A stretch of DNA of 64,000 nucleotides from Acinetobacter sp. ANC 4169 (lineage in GTDB: Bacteria > Pseudomonadota > Gammaproteobacteria > Pseudomonadales > Moraxellaceae): NCBI RefSeq assembly GCF_002135355.1, contig NZ_NEGE01000007.1, positions 100,078 to 164,077 on the forward strand, read 5' to 3'. The notes below the pieces were generated by a model that ran no database searches, was not told where the DNA came from, and was given only the letters and a program-made list of their open reading frames with translations. Positions 8,375-18,340 of the stretch are shown here, piece after piece. Position 1 is the first letter of the stretch. Every line of letters starts with the position of its first letter. The position numbers and the translations under genes were made by a program.

Positions 8375-8959
8375 TTAATTTATACAATCCGATAAAAACT
8401 GTAATGCCATCGGTATTTTGTCTGCGAAATTTTCCATCGCATGATTGCCTTTTGCTTCGGTAATCAGCATGGACTGATGCGAAACGTTGCTATAATAGCG
8501 CTGTGCCTCACGATAATCCAAAACTTCATCGCCTTGTTGTAATAACACTAAAATTTTGTCTGCATCGTGTACAAATGGCACTGCCATCTGCTCAAGCTGA
8601 TCCAGATGGGTATGATCCAGCGTCCATTCAGCGCTGACCACATAGGGAATCTGCTCGATGCCAAATAAATCACGAAACAGTTGCCATGGTCGCATAGCGG
8701 GATTAATTAAAACAGCCGGTACACCATACTTTGCGACCAGCTGTGTCGCATAAAAGCCGCCCAGACTGCTCCCCACCAGCACCACCCGATCCAATTCCTC
8801 AATCATCTTGGCCACCTGTGCCAATGTCTGCTCTGGAGGCAGGTTGAGATCTGGCAGATGAACCTGAACATGATTCAGCTGCTGACAGTAGTCTTTAATT
8901 TGCTGTCCTTTTATCGATAAAGCACTGCTTTGAAATCCATGTAAATAAATGATGTTCAT
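8375..8959 (-). CDS. yqiA: YqiA-type esterase (alpha/beta hydrolase)
   Basis: 194 residues. It opens MNIIYLHGFQSSALSIKGQ, with the oxyanion HGF motif, and has the nucleophile elbow GSSLGGFYAT near residue 65. Later segments LLQQGDEVLDY and ITEAKGNHAMENF supply the acid and the histidine of the triad. Lengths and motifs fit the YqiA/YcfP family of small esterases. It is directly upstream of parE with its stop overlapping the parE ribosome-binding site, the same arrangement as yqiA-parE in E. coli. The natural substrate is not known. Confidence 0.85.
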   Translation of the reverse strand: MNIIYLHGFQSSALSIKGQQIKDYCQQLNHVQVHLPDLNLPPEQTLAQVAKMIEELDRVVLVGSSLGGFYATQLVAKYGVPAVLINPAMRPWQLFRDLFGIEQIPYVVSAEWTLDHTHLDQLEQMAVPFVHDADKILVLLQQGDEVLDYREAQRYYSNVSHQSMLITEAKGNHAMENFADKIPMALQFLSDCIN

Positions 8960-9207
8960 AGTTTTTATTGTATCATTGTGAAATTTATACTAGATTTATT
9001 TTATACACAAATCTCAGTTATTCATCTGTTTTAATGTAGATAAAATCCGAATTGTCAGACAAAAAAATTAATACCAAGGCTCAATCATCGTTATTGTAAA
9101 AGCTGTTCGAGACGAACGATATAAAATGAAAAGCTAAGAATTTATACCGTGATCCCAAGAAAAAATAAAGTGTATGGGAAACATGGTCAAAAAAAGGATA
9201 GGATCAA

Positions 9208-10539
9208 ATGCCGAGTTTAACCCCATTGCATGAAACCTATTGTAAATGGGACCGTACACCGCCCAGTCAAGCTGATGTATTAGAAGGTCTCGCACAATTG
9301 GTGACCACACGTTTAAGCGACGTGATGCAGGACCTGATCCAGGCGATTCAACGCGAAATTTTAATTAGCGTGTTTGGCATGAGTGAGCAACGCTCGAAAA
9401 AAATACAAAAAATTCCTTATATCGACAAACTCTACCAGCTTTCATTCGACACCCTGCTCAATTACGGCAACTATTTACTGGCGCCGAGTTTACGTCAAAT
9501 TATTGAAAAATATCCAAAATTACATGATAAACCGCTCACACCGGCACTGCACTTTTTAGTCGGCGTGCTCAACGGGGTACTGGGCGATTATTTATTAAAA
9601 TACCAAAACCCGATGGCACTACCGATGGTGCTGTATGACCATTATGGCGGACTGCAAAAAGGCGACTTGTCCGGTCGTGTGGTGATTTTTGTGCATGGTT
9701 TATGTATGTCCCATTTAGAATGGTCTAACCATCAATATGGCGGTATAGGCGAGAAATTGCTGGCACAACGTGACCATAACACCATGCTATACCTAAGTTA
9801 CAACACCGGGCGTCGTATCTCGGCCAATGGTCGCAGTCTGGCCAACACGCTGGAAGATTTGATTCGTCGTAATCCGCGCATTACCAGTATTGATTTAATC
9901 GGACATAGTATGGGCGGTCTGGTCTCGCGCAGTGCCCTGTTTTACGGCAAACAAAACATGTATCAATGGATGCATCTGACTGAAAATCTGGTTTGCCTGG
10001 GTTCACCCCATCATGGTGCAGTCTTGGAACGCTTTGGTTTTATTCTGCAAGATAAACTGGGACATTTCCCCTTTGTAAAAATTATCCGGCATATCGTCAA
10101 TATTCGCAGCAATGGCATTCTGGATTTGCGTTATGGTAGTGTCCGTGATGATGACTGGGAACATAATCATGCCCGGATTGGCGGCATGGATGACAATCGT
10201 AAACCGGCACCCTTACCGAAACATATCAATACCTATTTCGTGGCAGGCACCATTGAATATGAAAATAAAAAGAACCGGACCTTAAAGGTACTGGGTGATT
10301 ATCTAGTGAGTGTTGAAAGTGCTTTAGGCGAACATCCAAATCCGCGTTTTCAACTGAAAGTCCCGGAATCGCATAAAGCGATCTTTTATGGCTTAAGTCA
10401 TTTTGAAATTAACTATCATTCCAGCGTGGCGGAACAGATCGTGAAATGGTTCTACCCGCCGCAAGATGAACAGATCAAAGAACAGGTACATGAATATCGC
10501 ATGCAGCTGGAAGACTGGTCTAGGATTGCGCTGACTTAG
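9208..10539 (+). CDS. PGAP1-like / lipase-type alpha/beta hydrolase
   Basis: 443 residues. The first 150 residues are helical and lack a recognised domain. Residues about 160-300 form an alpha/beta hydrolase core: VVIFVHGLCMSHLEWSN, then SIDLIGHSMGGLVSRSAL with the nucleophile serine at about 234, and LGSPHHGAVLERFG. These match the PGAP1-like/lipase family. A late HFEINYHSSVAEQIVKWF may carry the catalytic histidine. No signal peptide. An AGGAT-type site precedes the ATG. The gene stands alone, divergent from yqiA, and is followed by a terminator. Esterase or lipase activity is inferred from motifs only. Confidence 0.8.
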   Translation: MPSLTPLHETYCKWDRTPPSQADVLEGLAQLVTTRLSDVMQDLIQAIQREILISVFGMSEQRSKKIQKIPYIDKLYQLSFDTLLNYGNYLLAPSLRQIIEKYPKLHDKPLTPALHFLVGVLNGVLGDYLLKYQNPMALPMVLYDHYGGLQKGDLSGRVVIFVHGLCMSHLEWSNHQYGGIGEKLLAQRDHNTMLYLSYNTGRRISANGRSLANTLEDLIRRNPRITSIDLIGHSMGGLVSRSALFYGKQNMYQWMHLTENLVCLGSPHHGAVLERFGFILQDKLGHFPFVKIIRHIVNIRSNGILDLRYGSVRDDDWEHNHARIGGMDDNRKPAPLPKHINTYFVAGTIEYENKKNRTLKVLGDYLVSVESALGEHPNPRFQLKVPESHKAIFYGLSHFEINYHSSVAEQIVKWFYPPQDEQIKEQVHEYRMQLEDWSRIALT

Positions 10540-10561
10540 GCAAACAGCTTAAGCAAACCAT

Positions 10562-10591
10562 AAAAAAGCCAACTTAAAGTTGGCTTTTTTC
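10562..10591. terminator. Bidirectional terminator between the hydrolase and dsbB
   Basis: AAAAAAGCCAACTT / AAGTTGGCTTTTTT stem-loop between two convergent genes, with U-runs on both strands. Confidence 0.88.
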
Positions 10592-10600
10592 TACACATCT

Positions 10601-11125
10601 CTATTTTTTCTTGGCGGCTTTATGGGTTACCAATGGATAGCGACGCAACAGTTGCCACAGGCTAATCAGGGCTAGTACAGCAAAGAAAGCCAATGACCAC
10701 ACCGGAAGGGATTGTCCCAACAAAGTCCAATCGACCTTGGCACATTCACCCGAACCTTTCAGCACCTGCTCAAACACCGACTTTAACGGCAAAGTTTCTA
10801 CCCAGTAGTCTAAGCCAGGACCACAGCTCGGCACCTGATCGGGCGGCAAATTTTGCAGCCAGACATGACGTGCAGCCACCCCTGCAGACCAGAGTATACT
10901 GAGCAGACCCAGCAAGGCATAAAAACGTTTAAATGCGTTTGAAACAGGGTTATGCAGAAAAGCAATCAGCGATATGATCCCCAGCCCAATCAGGCCTATA
11001 CGCTGAAAAATGCATAGTGGACAAGGCTCTAGCCCTTGTCCATGTTCTAAATACAACGCAAATGCCATTCCAATGACACTGGCTAAAAATAACAAACCAC
11101 TCACGAAGCGATAACTCCATTGCAT
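10601..11125 (-). CDS. dsbB: Disulfide bond formation protein B
   Basis: 174 residues with four membrane helices. DsbB reoxidises DsbA and passes electrons to ubiquinone. Both redox pairs are present: C35-C38 (CPLC in the first periplasmic loop) and C101 with C128 in the second loop (PSCGPGLDYW and GSGECAK). The ATG has a GAGGA site 6 bases upstream. It follows gshA by about 20 bases on the same strand, so the two are probably co-transcribed. The partner dsbA lies at 47366-47983. Confidence 0.95.
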   Translation of the reverse strand: MQWSYRFVSGLLFLASVIGMAFALYLEHGQGLEPCPLCIFQRIGLIGLGIISLIAFLHNPVSNAFKRFYALLGLLSILWSAGVAARHVWLQNLPPDQVPSCGPGLDYWVETLPLKSVFEQVLKGSGECAKVDWTLLGQSLPVWSLAFFAVLALISLWQLLRRYPLVTHKAAKKK

Positions 11126-11146
11126 GGTAAATCCTCGTATTAATTT

Positions 11147-12724
11147 TTATCGGTAATCGGCAAGATATTGCTCAAAACTGAGCGTCGTATCCTGTTCCAG
11201 TTGTTGTTGTTGCTGCAATGACTGCCCCGCTAAACCATCAAAATAAGCCAAAGTATCCGGGCTTAATTTATGCTGTTCATAAGTTGCTGCGTGTTGTAAT
11301 GCCATCACACTGCCAAAGCTCCAAGTCCCGCCATGTTCTAAAGTATCGGCAATGACTTGTGCTGACAAGGTTTCATCAACCTCATCAATACGGTCGAGCA
11401 TCACCGCCAAGGCTGCTGAATACATCTTGGTATTATAGGTGGTATCCAGTAAATCAGCCCAAGGCTGCATTTTCATGACCTGCGCACGCGCCCAATCTTC
11501 AATCGGGTGCTTCCCAGCTGCATCCACAATAGCGGCATTTGGCGCACGGCCACGATTGACCACTTCGGCCTGATTATGCTCAATCTGTTCCTGTTCCGGG
11601 TCGAGCAAATCCGGGCTATCTTGTACCAGGCAATGCAGTGCCAACACTTCCAGAAATGCCGCCGTGTTTTCATCAATTCCGATCGGGCTATACGGATTGA
11701 CATCCACTGCGCGCAGTTCAACATAACCGACCCCGCGATTTTTCAGCGCTTGGGATGGGGTTTCTCCTGCCTGAGGCACCTGTTTCGGACGGACCAGGCT
11801 GTAGTACTCATTTTCAATTTGCAGTACATGATCATTGATCTGAATCGGTTCACCGTGTTCATCATTTAAGCCTAAACGGCTAAAAGGCGCATAAGGCGTT
11901 TTCACGGCTTTCTGCAAACCGTCCAGATAACCTGACAGATTGTTGTAGTGAATACCCAATTGTTTCTGTGCAGAATTTTGATAACCAAAATTGCCCATAC
12001 GCAATGCAGTCGCATATGGCAAGAACAAGGTACCTTTTAATAAAGGCAATAAATGATGGTCACGCCCGGTCATAAAACATTTACAAACCGAAGGACTGGC
12101 CCCGACCAGGAACATCACCAAGGGGGTTAAACGGATAAAGTTACGGATTAAGCCAAAGTAACGGTGACTGCGATAATCCTGCAAACTGAGGCTTTTTAGC
12201 GCTTCATCGCTTTCATGTTGTTGCAGTGCTTCAAACACTTGATCTGGAAAGGATAAATTATAATGCACCCCTGAAATGGTTTGCATACGGCGACCATAAC
12301 GCACCCCTAAACCACGGCGATACAAGGTCTTGAAGCGTCCAATATTGGAGCTGCCGTATTGGGCTAAACGAATATTTTCTTCGTTATCATCCAGCATACA
12401 CGGCATCGACAAGGGCCACAGTTTTTCATCATTTTCCAGGTGGCGATGTGCAATGGCATGAATATCGGCCAAATAATCGAGTGCTTTTTTAATGCTGTCT
12501 TGTGGAGGGGTAATAAACTCCATCAAGGCTTCGGAATAGTCCGTGGTAATGTGCGGATGTGTTAATGCCGACCCCAATGCTTTTGGATGCGCTGCTTGTG
12601 ATAAAAAGCCATTGCTTTGCATACGCAGGCTTTCACGTTCAATACCACGCAGCATGCCATTAAACAGCGAAGAATCCACCCAAGCTGGTACCACAACTTG
12701 AGAGGTCGATTCGGGTTGACTCAT
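11147..12724 (-). CDS. gshA: Glutamate-cysteine ligase
   Basis: 525 residues, normal length for the proteobacterial type 1 GshA, which catalyses the first step of glutathione synthesis (ATP-dependent ligation of glutamate and cysteine). Recognisable stretches are RGIERESLRM, TDYSEALMEFITPP, GVHYNLSFP, GVGYVELRAVDVNPYSPIGI and the C-terminal LEHGGTWSFGSVMAL region. A run of glutamines (QQQQQ) lies near the C-terminus. It leads a probable operon with dsbB, joining cytosolic glutathione production with periplasmic disulfide formation. Confidence 0.95.
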   Translation of the reverse strand: MSQPESTSQVVVPAWVDSSLFNGMLRGIERESLRMQSNGFLSQAAHPKALGSALTHPHITTDYSEALMEFITPPQDSIKKALDYLADIHAIAHRHLENDEKLWPLSMPCMLDDNEENIRLAQYGSSNIGRFKTLYRRGLGVRYGRRMQTISGVHYNLSFPDQVFEALQQHESDEALKSLSLQDYRSHRYFGLIRNFIRLTPLVMFLVGASPSVCKCFMTGRDHHLLPLLKGTLFLPYATALRMGNFGYQNSAQKQLGIHYNNLSGYLDGLQKAVKTPYAPFSRLGLNDEHGEPIQINDHVLQIENEYYSLVRPKQVPQAGETPSQALKNRGVGYVELRAVDVNPYSPIGIDENTAAFLEVLALHCLVQDSPDLLDPEQEQIEHNQAEVVNRGRAPNAAIVDAAGKHPIEDWARAQVMKMQPWADLLDTTYNTKMYSAALAVMLDRIDEVDETLSAQVIADTLEHGGTWSFGSVMALQHAATYEQHKLSPDTLAYFDGLAGQSLQQQQQLEQDTTLSFEQYLADYR

Positions 12725-12949
12725 TACAATCTCGCTTACCGGAAGATAACTACTAAATAGAACGACTAAAATAAAATCATCAGTTTATATCAGTATAACG
12801 TGAATTGGGGCAGTCAAATCATGCCCTGTCTAGTTTTCAAGCAAAACAACAACTTATTTTCTGGCAAATTTTTATCACAAAGTTACTCTATAAGACATCT
12901 GAATTTTGTGTTTGTATTGAATAATAAGTGCTAAGGAATTGTAAATATT

Positions 12950-13489
12950 ATGAATTATCCAGATATTTTGGACTTTTGGTTTAATCCTGAAACCCAGCCG
13001 CTGTGGTTTGCTAAAAGTGATGATTTTGATGCACTGATCAAGCAAAAATTTCAGGACATTCACCAAAAAGCCGCACATGCCGAACTGTGGTCATGGCGTA
13101 AAACTGCTGAAGGCCGGCTGGCAGAAATTATTGTTCTGGATCAATTCTCACGTAACCTGTTTCGGGATCAAGCCCAGGCCTTTGCTCAGGATTCCTTGGC
13201 ATTAATACTGGCACAAGAAGCCATTAGCCTGGATTTGGATAAACAATTAAGTCCAGAACAACGTGCGTTTTTATACATGCCCTTTATGCACAGTGAATCG
13301 AAACTGATTCACGAATTCGCGTTAAAATTATTTCAACGCTTAAATAATCCGATGAATCTGGATTATGAAAAAATGCATAAGGCAATTATTGACCGTTTCG
13401 GGCGCTATCCGCATCGCAATGACATTCTGGCGCGTACCTCAACTGCAGAAGAGCTCGAATTTTTAACCCAACCGAACAGTCGTTTCTAA
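12950..13489 (+). CDS. DUF924 family protein
   Basis: 179 residues. The family signature is clear: ILDFWFNPETQPLWFAKSDDFDALIKQKF at the start, then WRKTAEGRLAEIIVLDQFSRNLFRD and YMPFMHSESKLIHEFALKLF, ending FGRYPHRNDILARTSTAEELEFL. DUF924 proteins have a TPR-like all-helical fold and no established function. An AAGGA site lies 12 bases upstream, rather far. Divergent from gshA, with about 225 bases between them. Confidence 0.9.
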   Translation: MNYPDILDFWFNPETQPLWFAKSDDFDALIKQKFQDIHQKAAHAELWSWRKTAEGRLAEIIVLDQFSRNLFRDQAQAFAQDSLALILAQEAISLDLDKQLSPEQRAFLYMPFMHSESKLIHEFALKLFQRLNNPMNLDYEKMHKAIIDRFGRYPHRNDILARTSTAEELEFLTQPNSRF

Positions 13490-13539
13490 CCATTTATTGT
13501 GTCTCCTCCCTCGCACAGTAAATTGTATGGAGGTTTAAC

Positions 13540-14091
13540 ATGAAGAATAGCATTATATTCAGCATGGTCGTGGCAATGGCCCTGTCAGGCTGTGCAACCA
13601 CACCTTCCAAACCGCTGACTTTTGACCAGCTGGGACAATTCAGCAATACGCCTTTGAATACGCAAACCTATCGCATCAGTTTTCAGGCCCGTCCCAATAT
13701 GAGTTTTGGAACTGCAGAAGAAATTACCTTGGTGAAAGCCGCCCAGACCACGGTACAAAACGGATTCCGCTATTTCAAGGTACTGGATGATCCGAGTAAC
13801 CGTAACCAGCCACCACGTCAGGCAGTGGTCTATTCCAGCCCGATGTATTATCCCTATGGCTATTATCGCCGTTACCCTGGCTTCTGGCCTGACCCGTTTT
13901 ATGACATGCCGCGCGTGGTGACTATTGACCCGGTACAAGTTTCCTATACCATTGAATGTTATAAAGATCAGAAAAAAGCACCGGATGATGCCTTTGATGC
14001 CTATTTGATTTTAAAAACGTTAGGACAAAAGTATGGCCTAAGCCCGAGCGGCCAGGTACTACCGCCACCCGTGCCGAAAACAGCAAAATAA
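13540..14091 (+). CDS. Lipoprotein, CC0125/CC1285-like family
   Basis: 183 residues with a GGAGG ribosome-binding site. The signal peptide ends in the lipobox ALSGC, so the mature protein is probably acylated at the cysteine. The next segment TYRISFQARPNMSFGTAEEITLVKAAQTTVQNGFRYFKVLDD resembles lipoproteins of the CC0125/CC1285 type. A tyrosine- and proline-rich stretch (YYPYGYYRRYPGFWPDP) is unusual and probably surface exposed. The C-terminus is proline-rich. Role unknown. It precedes the DUF445 gene by 30 bases on the same strand. Confidence 0.8.
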   Translation: MKNSIIFSMVVAMALSGCATTPSKPLTFDQLGQFSNTPLNTQTYRISFQARPNMSFGTAEEITLVKAAQTTVQNGFRYFKVLDDPSNRNQPPRQAVVYSSPMYYPYGYYRRYPGFWPDPFYDMPRVVTIDPVQVSYTIECYKDQKKAPDDAFDAYLILKTLGQKYGLSPSGQVLPPPVPKTAK

Positions 14092-14121
14092 CAATAGCCT
14101 AGCCACTCACAGGAATCTTGC

Positions 14122-15429
14122 ATGACCACAGCGGAAGCAATCACCACACCGAGTTTGCAACGCAGTAAACGCTTTGCCACCATTGCCTTAATCAGCGCCA
14201 TTGTGATCTGGTTAATACTCATGCTGGTGGCCAAGCTGATTCCTGAATATGCCTGGCTGATTCATATTTTGATGCTTTCCGCCGAAGCGGGCGTGGTCGG
14301 CGGACTAGCAGACTGGTATGCCATTACCGTGCTGTTCCGCAATCCGTTTGGGAAAATGCCAATTCCCAAGTTCCTGCTCGATCACACTGAAATTATTCCG
14401 CGCAACAAAGCCCGGATTGCCGAATCCATGGGACGTTTTGTACAGGAAAACTTTTTATCTCCCCAAGTGGTGGAAAGAAGCCTAAAAAGTACCGATCTGA
14501 GTCTGGCCATCGGGCAATGGTTGGCAAAACCGGAAAATAACACCCAGGTCACGCAAGTCATTCAACAAACCGTACCGAAGATTTTTGAATTTATTGGTCA
14601 GGAACAGATTGGAAATTTTATTCAAAACAATAGCGTGCAATGGGTGCGCAATACGCGGGTCAATACGCTGGCCAGTGAAATGCTGCGCGCAGTCCTGGAA
14701 AATGACTTTCATCAGGATGTGTTACAGCGTGGACTCGATTTGGCCCATGGCTGGATGGTGTCGCACCCTGAGCAGGCACGGGAGCTGAGCCGCCAACTGT
14801 TCAAAGAATTAGGCGTATGGAAACTGGCCAAAGGTGCCAGCTGGATTGGGATTGATGTGCAGCAACGCACCATCGATTCACTGATTGAACGGGTGGAATC
14901 CATGCTGGCCGATCCGCAGCATCCCTGGCGGCAAAAAATTGAACAGATGGGCCAGCAGCTGATGCTGGAACTGGCCGATAATGAAAGTGAGGCCAGTGAG
15001 CGTTTAAATCGTAGCAAAGATGCCCTGCTGGATAGTCCACAGGTACTGAATTTTATCAGTGGTGCGGTAGTCATTCTCTGTGATGCCATCAAGGCCGATT
15101 TACTCAAGGCAGATTCAGGTATTGCGCAAAACCTGCGTGTTGCGATTCAACAGCTCGGGGAAAATATCATGTCCAATCCGGCAGTACGTCAATTGCTGAA
15201 TGAACGAATGAGTGGACTTGCCGTCAATTTAAGTGATCAATACAGTGAAAAAGTGATCCGTTTTATTAGCGAACGCATTCATGAGTGGGATTCGAGCGAA
15301 ATGATCGACAAAATTGAAAATGAAGTCGGTGGCGATTTACACATGATCCGGGTCAATGGTGTGGTGGTCGGTGGTTTTATCGGTTTGGTGCTGGGGATTA
15401 TTCGTGCGCTGATTGACTGGGCGCTTTAA
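14122..15429 (+). CDS. DUF445 (YjiN-like) membrane protein
   Basis: 435 residues, ATG with AGGAA site. A membrane helix near residues 18-40 (TIALISAIVIWLILMLVA) is followed by the DUF445 hallmark AEAGVVGGLADWYAITVLFRNPFG, then IPRNKARIAESMGRFVQENFLSP. The centre is long and helical; a hydrophobic GVVVGGFIGLVLGIIRALIDW segment ends the protein. Family members are inner-membrane proteins of unknown function. Probably co-transcribed with the upstream lipoprotein. Confidence 0.9.
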   Translation: MTTAEAITTPSLQRSKRFATIALISAIVIWLILMLVAKLIPEYAWLIHILMLSAEAGVVGGLADWYAITVLFRNPFGKMPIPKFLLDHTEIIPRNKARIAESMGRFVQENFLSPQVVERSLKSTDLSLAIGQWLAKPENNTQVTQVIQQTVPKIFEFIGQEQIGNFIQNNSVQWVRNTRVNTLASEMLRAVLENDFHQDVLQRGLDLAHGWMVSHPEQARELSRQLFKELGVWKLAKGASWIGIDVQQRTIDSLIERVESMLADPQHPWRQKIEQMGQQLMLELADNESEASERLNRSKDALLDSPQVLNFISGAVVILCDAIKADLLKADSGIAQNLRVAIQQLGENIMSNPAVRQLLNERMSGLAVNLSDQYSEKVIRFISERIHEWDSSEMIDKIENEVGGDLHMIRVNGVVVGGFIGLVLGIIRALIDWAL

Positions 15430-15641
15430 CGGATTTAAGGCCTCAACATATAATCTTGCTAAGCTAAAAAGCAGCATGTATGCCATAAATCATGCTTTTT
15501 TGCATCTTTTGCAGAATTTATTTGACCTCAATTCTACGCTCGTTGTCGGACAAGATTCATTCAATACAAATGGGTTCACCTAAAGAGCACGAAATTTGCT
15601 ATATTTGCTGTTTTTCTGCGACATTTATTTTTCGACTGATT

Positions 15642-17432
15642 ATGAATACGGCAATACAAGCAGCTCTCGATCATGCAGTGCAATCTCTTCAAGCTGAAGG
15701 TGTACTTCCATCCGACTGGAATAACAGCGGTCATTTAACGCGAACCAAAGACCGAAGCCACGGTGACTTCGCTTCAAATATTGCAATGATTGGTTCTAAA
15801 GCTGCGGGTATGAAACCTCGTGATCTTGCAGAAAAAATTCTTGCAAGCCTTCCTGAAGTAGCAGACATCAGCAAAGCAGAAATTGCGGGTCCCGGCTTTA
15901 TTAACTTCTTCTTGAATGCCGACCAACGCTTCGCTGTTTTAGATCAAATTCAAGCGCAGCAGGATCAGTTTGGCCGTACTCAAGCCAATGCCGAAAAACG
16001 CATTCAAGTCGAATTTGTTTCAGCAAACCCGACTTCTAGCCTGCACGTAGGTCATGGCCGTGGCGCAGCATACGGTATGACAGTTGCCAACTTATTAGAA
16101 GCAACAGGTGCCAAAGTTGACCGTGAATATTATGTCAATGACGCTGGTCGTCAAATGGATATCCTGGCAACATCTACATACTTACGTTACTTGGAACTCA
16201 CCGGTCAGCAACTGGTTTTCCCTAAAAATGCCTATCAAGGCGACTATGTAAAAGAAATCGCGCAAAGCATTATTGACCAGGATGGCGATGCTTATGTACG
16301 TCCTGTTGCAGATGTTTATAAAGATGTTCCTGAAGATGTACAGTTTGCTGCTGAACTCGATGCTGATGGCAACAAGGTTGTGCTTTCAGGCGATAAAGAA
16401 AAGCACATCGATGGCTTGATTTTCAATTCACAACAATTAATCGGTCAAGGCTACCGCGTTTTCTTGCAAGCCGCATTAAAAGCCATTCTTGATGATATTA
16501 AAGATGACTTGGGCGAATTTGGTGTGACCTTCAATCAGTGGTTCAGTGAAGAATCATTGACAGATAAAATTGAAGAAGCGCTGCAAACGCTTGATCAACG
16601 CGGTTTCTTGTATGAACAAGACGGTAACATCTGGTTTAAATCGACTGAATTTGGCGATGAAAAAGACCGTGTGGTGAAACGCCGTAATGGTCAAACCACA
16701 TATTTCGCCTCTGACATTGCTTACCACCTGAATAAATTACAACGTGGCTATACCGATATCGTAGATATCTGGGGTTCAGACCACCATGGTTATATTGCAC
16801 GTGTTAAAGCTGCCATTGATGCGATGGGTTATGACTCGAAAAAATTGACCGTTCTTTTAGTCCAGTTCGTCAGCCTATGGCGCGGCGGCGAGATGGTACA
16901 GATGTCATCCCGTTCAGGTCAGTTCGTGACTTTGCGTGACCTACGTAAAGAAGTCGGCAACGACGCAGCACGTTTCTACTACGTGATGCGCAAGTCTGAA
17001 CAGCACATCGACTTTGACTTAGACCTTGCTGTGTCGCAAAGCAAGGACAATGCCGTGTATTACATTCAATATGCACATGCGCGTATTTGCCGTATGCTTG
17101 AAAAAGCAGCCTCTACCAATGTGAATTTTGCTGCCGCGAATGCACGTCAATTTGCTGCAAAACTTGATCTTGATGCTGAAACTGAAATTTTAGCCAAACT
17201 TGCGGCCTATCCTGAAATTGTGATTCGTGCAGCCAACAGTTATGAACCGCATCAAGTCGGTAACTATCTGAAAGAATTGGCAGCATTATTCCACGGTTGG
17301 TATAATGAGCATAAAGTACTCAATGATGATGCTGAACTTACGCAAGCCCGTTTATTGCTTTCAGTAAACGTACAGCAGGTTTTACGTAATGGTTTAGAAT
17401 TATTAGGTGTATCTGCTCCTGAAGCAATGTAA
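15642..17432 (+). CDS. argS: Arginyl-tRNA synthetase
   Basis: 596 residues from ATG 15642 (MNTAIQAALDHAVQSLQ), which is the usual Acinetobacter ArgS length; an earlier in-frame start at 15492 only reads through the promoter. Class I signature HVGH occurs in SANPTSSLHVGHGRGAAYG. The second signature is the degenerate MSSRSGQFVTL typical of ArgRS, and the C-terminal anticodon-binding domain ends the protein. It charges tRNA-Arg. No strong ribosome-binding site was seen before the ATG. Confidence 0.96.
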   Translation: MNTAIQAALDHAVQSLQAEGVLPSDWNNSGHLTRTKDRSHGDFASNIAMIGSKAAGMKPRDLAEKILASLPEVADISKAEIAGPGFINFFLNADQRFAVLDQIQAQQDQFGRTQANAEKRIQVEFVSANPTSSLHVGHGRGAAYGMTVANLLEATGAKVDREYYVNDAGRQMDILATSTYLRYLELTGQQLVFPKNAYQGDYVKEIAQSIIDQDGDAYVRPVADVYKDVPEDVQFAAELDADGNKVVLSGDKEKHIDGLIFNSQQLIGQGYRVFLQAALKAILDDIKDDLGEFGVTFNQWFSEESLTDKIEEALQTLDQRGFLYEQDGNIWFKSTEFGDEKDRVVKRRNGQTTYFASDIAYHLNKLQRGYTDIVDIWGSDHHGYIARVKAAIDAMGYDSKKLTVLLVQFVSLWRGGEMVQMSSRSGQFVTLRDLRKEVGNDAARFYYVMRKSEQHIDFDLDLAVSQSKDNAVYYIQYAHARICRMLEKAASTNVNFAAANARQFAAKLDLDAETEILAKLAAYPEIVIRAANSYEPHQVGNYLKELAALFHGWYNEHKVLNDDAELTQARLLLSVNVQQVLRNGLELLGVSAPEAM

Positions 17433-17674
17433 GCAAAACAACGTTTTGCATCGCCGCAAGACCGAAAGCTATGCTTGAGGTGGCAATGTAATGTGGCAAT
17501 GCAAATAACGTAACGCCCTTGTGCAGCGATGTTACTTACACTGAAAGTCATGTTTGTGATCATGTAAACTTAGCTAATGATTTATAGACAATAGGGTAAA
17601 CAAGGTATTATTTTTAAAATAAAACCTTGTTTTTAAATAGATTTAAATCACAAATAACACACGAGGAATCCCAC

Positions 17675-18286
17675 GTGTTTGGAAAAACGCAGCGCGGTGT
17701 CTCTGAGCGACCGAATAAGCCGAAAAAGCCATTGATTCCTGCATGGCTGGGAACGCTTGTCGTTATTTTAATCGTGTTGAGTTTTGCTGTAGCTTTGATG
17801 CTATGGAAACCGTGGGCACCGGTTAAACCGAAAAATCAGATCAGTTCTGAACATTATCAGGAAGATACCAACAAAGATTATCGTTTCTACGACTTATTGC
17901 CACAGCAGCAAGTCACGCCTATTCCAGATCAGGCAGTGCCTGAAACCAAGAACTCTGGAACCGTGGTGATTGTTGAAGCACCGGAAGCAGAAACGGCTCC
18001 TCCGGCTGAGGCAGCCGAGCCAGGACTGGAAACGTCTGAAGCACCAGTTGCCCACCAGCCAAGTTATATACTGCAGGTTCGTAGCTATCCCGATCCGGAT
18101 AGTGCCGATGCCCGCCGTGCCGAAATTATCTTGAATGGTTTATCTGCGGATGTGGTGAAAACAGTGGAAGGCGGTCAAACCTGGTATCGGGTGATTTCTG
18201 GGCCTTATGATTCTTCTGAAGCTGCGATTATTGCCCAGCAAACCTTACAACGCAGTGGCATTGATTCGATTGTGGTAAAACGCTAA
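17675..18286 (+). CDS. SPOR-domain, single-pass membrane protein
   Basis: 203 residues from GTG 17675, which has a GAGGA site 7 bases upstream; the upstream frame from 17627 has none. A cytosolic basic N-terminus (GKTQRGVSERPNKPKKP) precedes one membrane helix (LGTLVVILIVLSFAVALML). A proline- and glutamate-rich periplasmic linker follows, and the C-terminal SPOR domain begins SYILQVRSYPDPDSADARRAEI and ends near VVKR. SPOR domains bind denuded septal peptidoglycan, and FtsN-like proteins have this layout. It follows argS, as SPOR genes do in several gamma-proteobacteria. Whether it is the essential FtsN is not shown. Confidence 0.88.
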   Translation: MFGKTQRGVSERPNKPKKPLIPAWLGTLVVILIVLSFAVALMLWKPWAPVKPKNQISSEHYQEDTNKDYRFYDLLPQQQVTPIPDQAVPETKNSGTVVIVEAPEAETAPPAEAAEPGLETSEAPVAHQPSYILQVRSYPDPDSADARRAEIILNGLSADVVKTVEGGQTWYRVISGPYDSSEAAIIAQQTLQRSGIDSIVVKR

Positions 18287-18297
18287 CTTGAATCCAT

Positions 18298-18326
18298 AAA
18301 AAAGCGCCTCAAATGAGGCGCTTTTT
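18298..18326 (+). terminator. Terminator of the SPOR-protein gene
   Basis: AAAAAAGCGCCTC / GAGGCGCTTTTT stem with AAAT loop, 11 bases after the stop. Confidence 0.85.
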
Positions 18327-18340
18327 ATTTTAAAAGTAGA

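Noticed and set aside
12875..13078. Minus-strand 67-codon frame
   Set aside because: Overlaps the 5' part of the DUF924 gene, which has clear family motifs; a shadow frame.
15468..15502. Terminator-like AAAAAGC..GCTTTTTT arms after the DUF445 gene
   Set aside because: Stem of only about six pairs (AGCATG/CATGCT) with a long loop; too weak to list, though it may end that transcript.
17482..17503. Direct repeat GTGGCAATG separated by TAAT after argS
   Set aside because: Only two short units without matching elements elsewhere in the window; likely chance.
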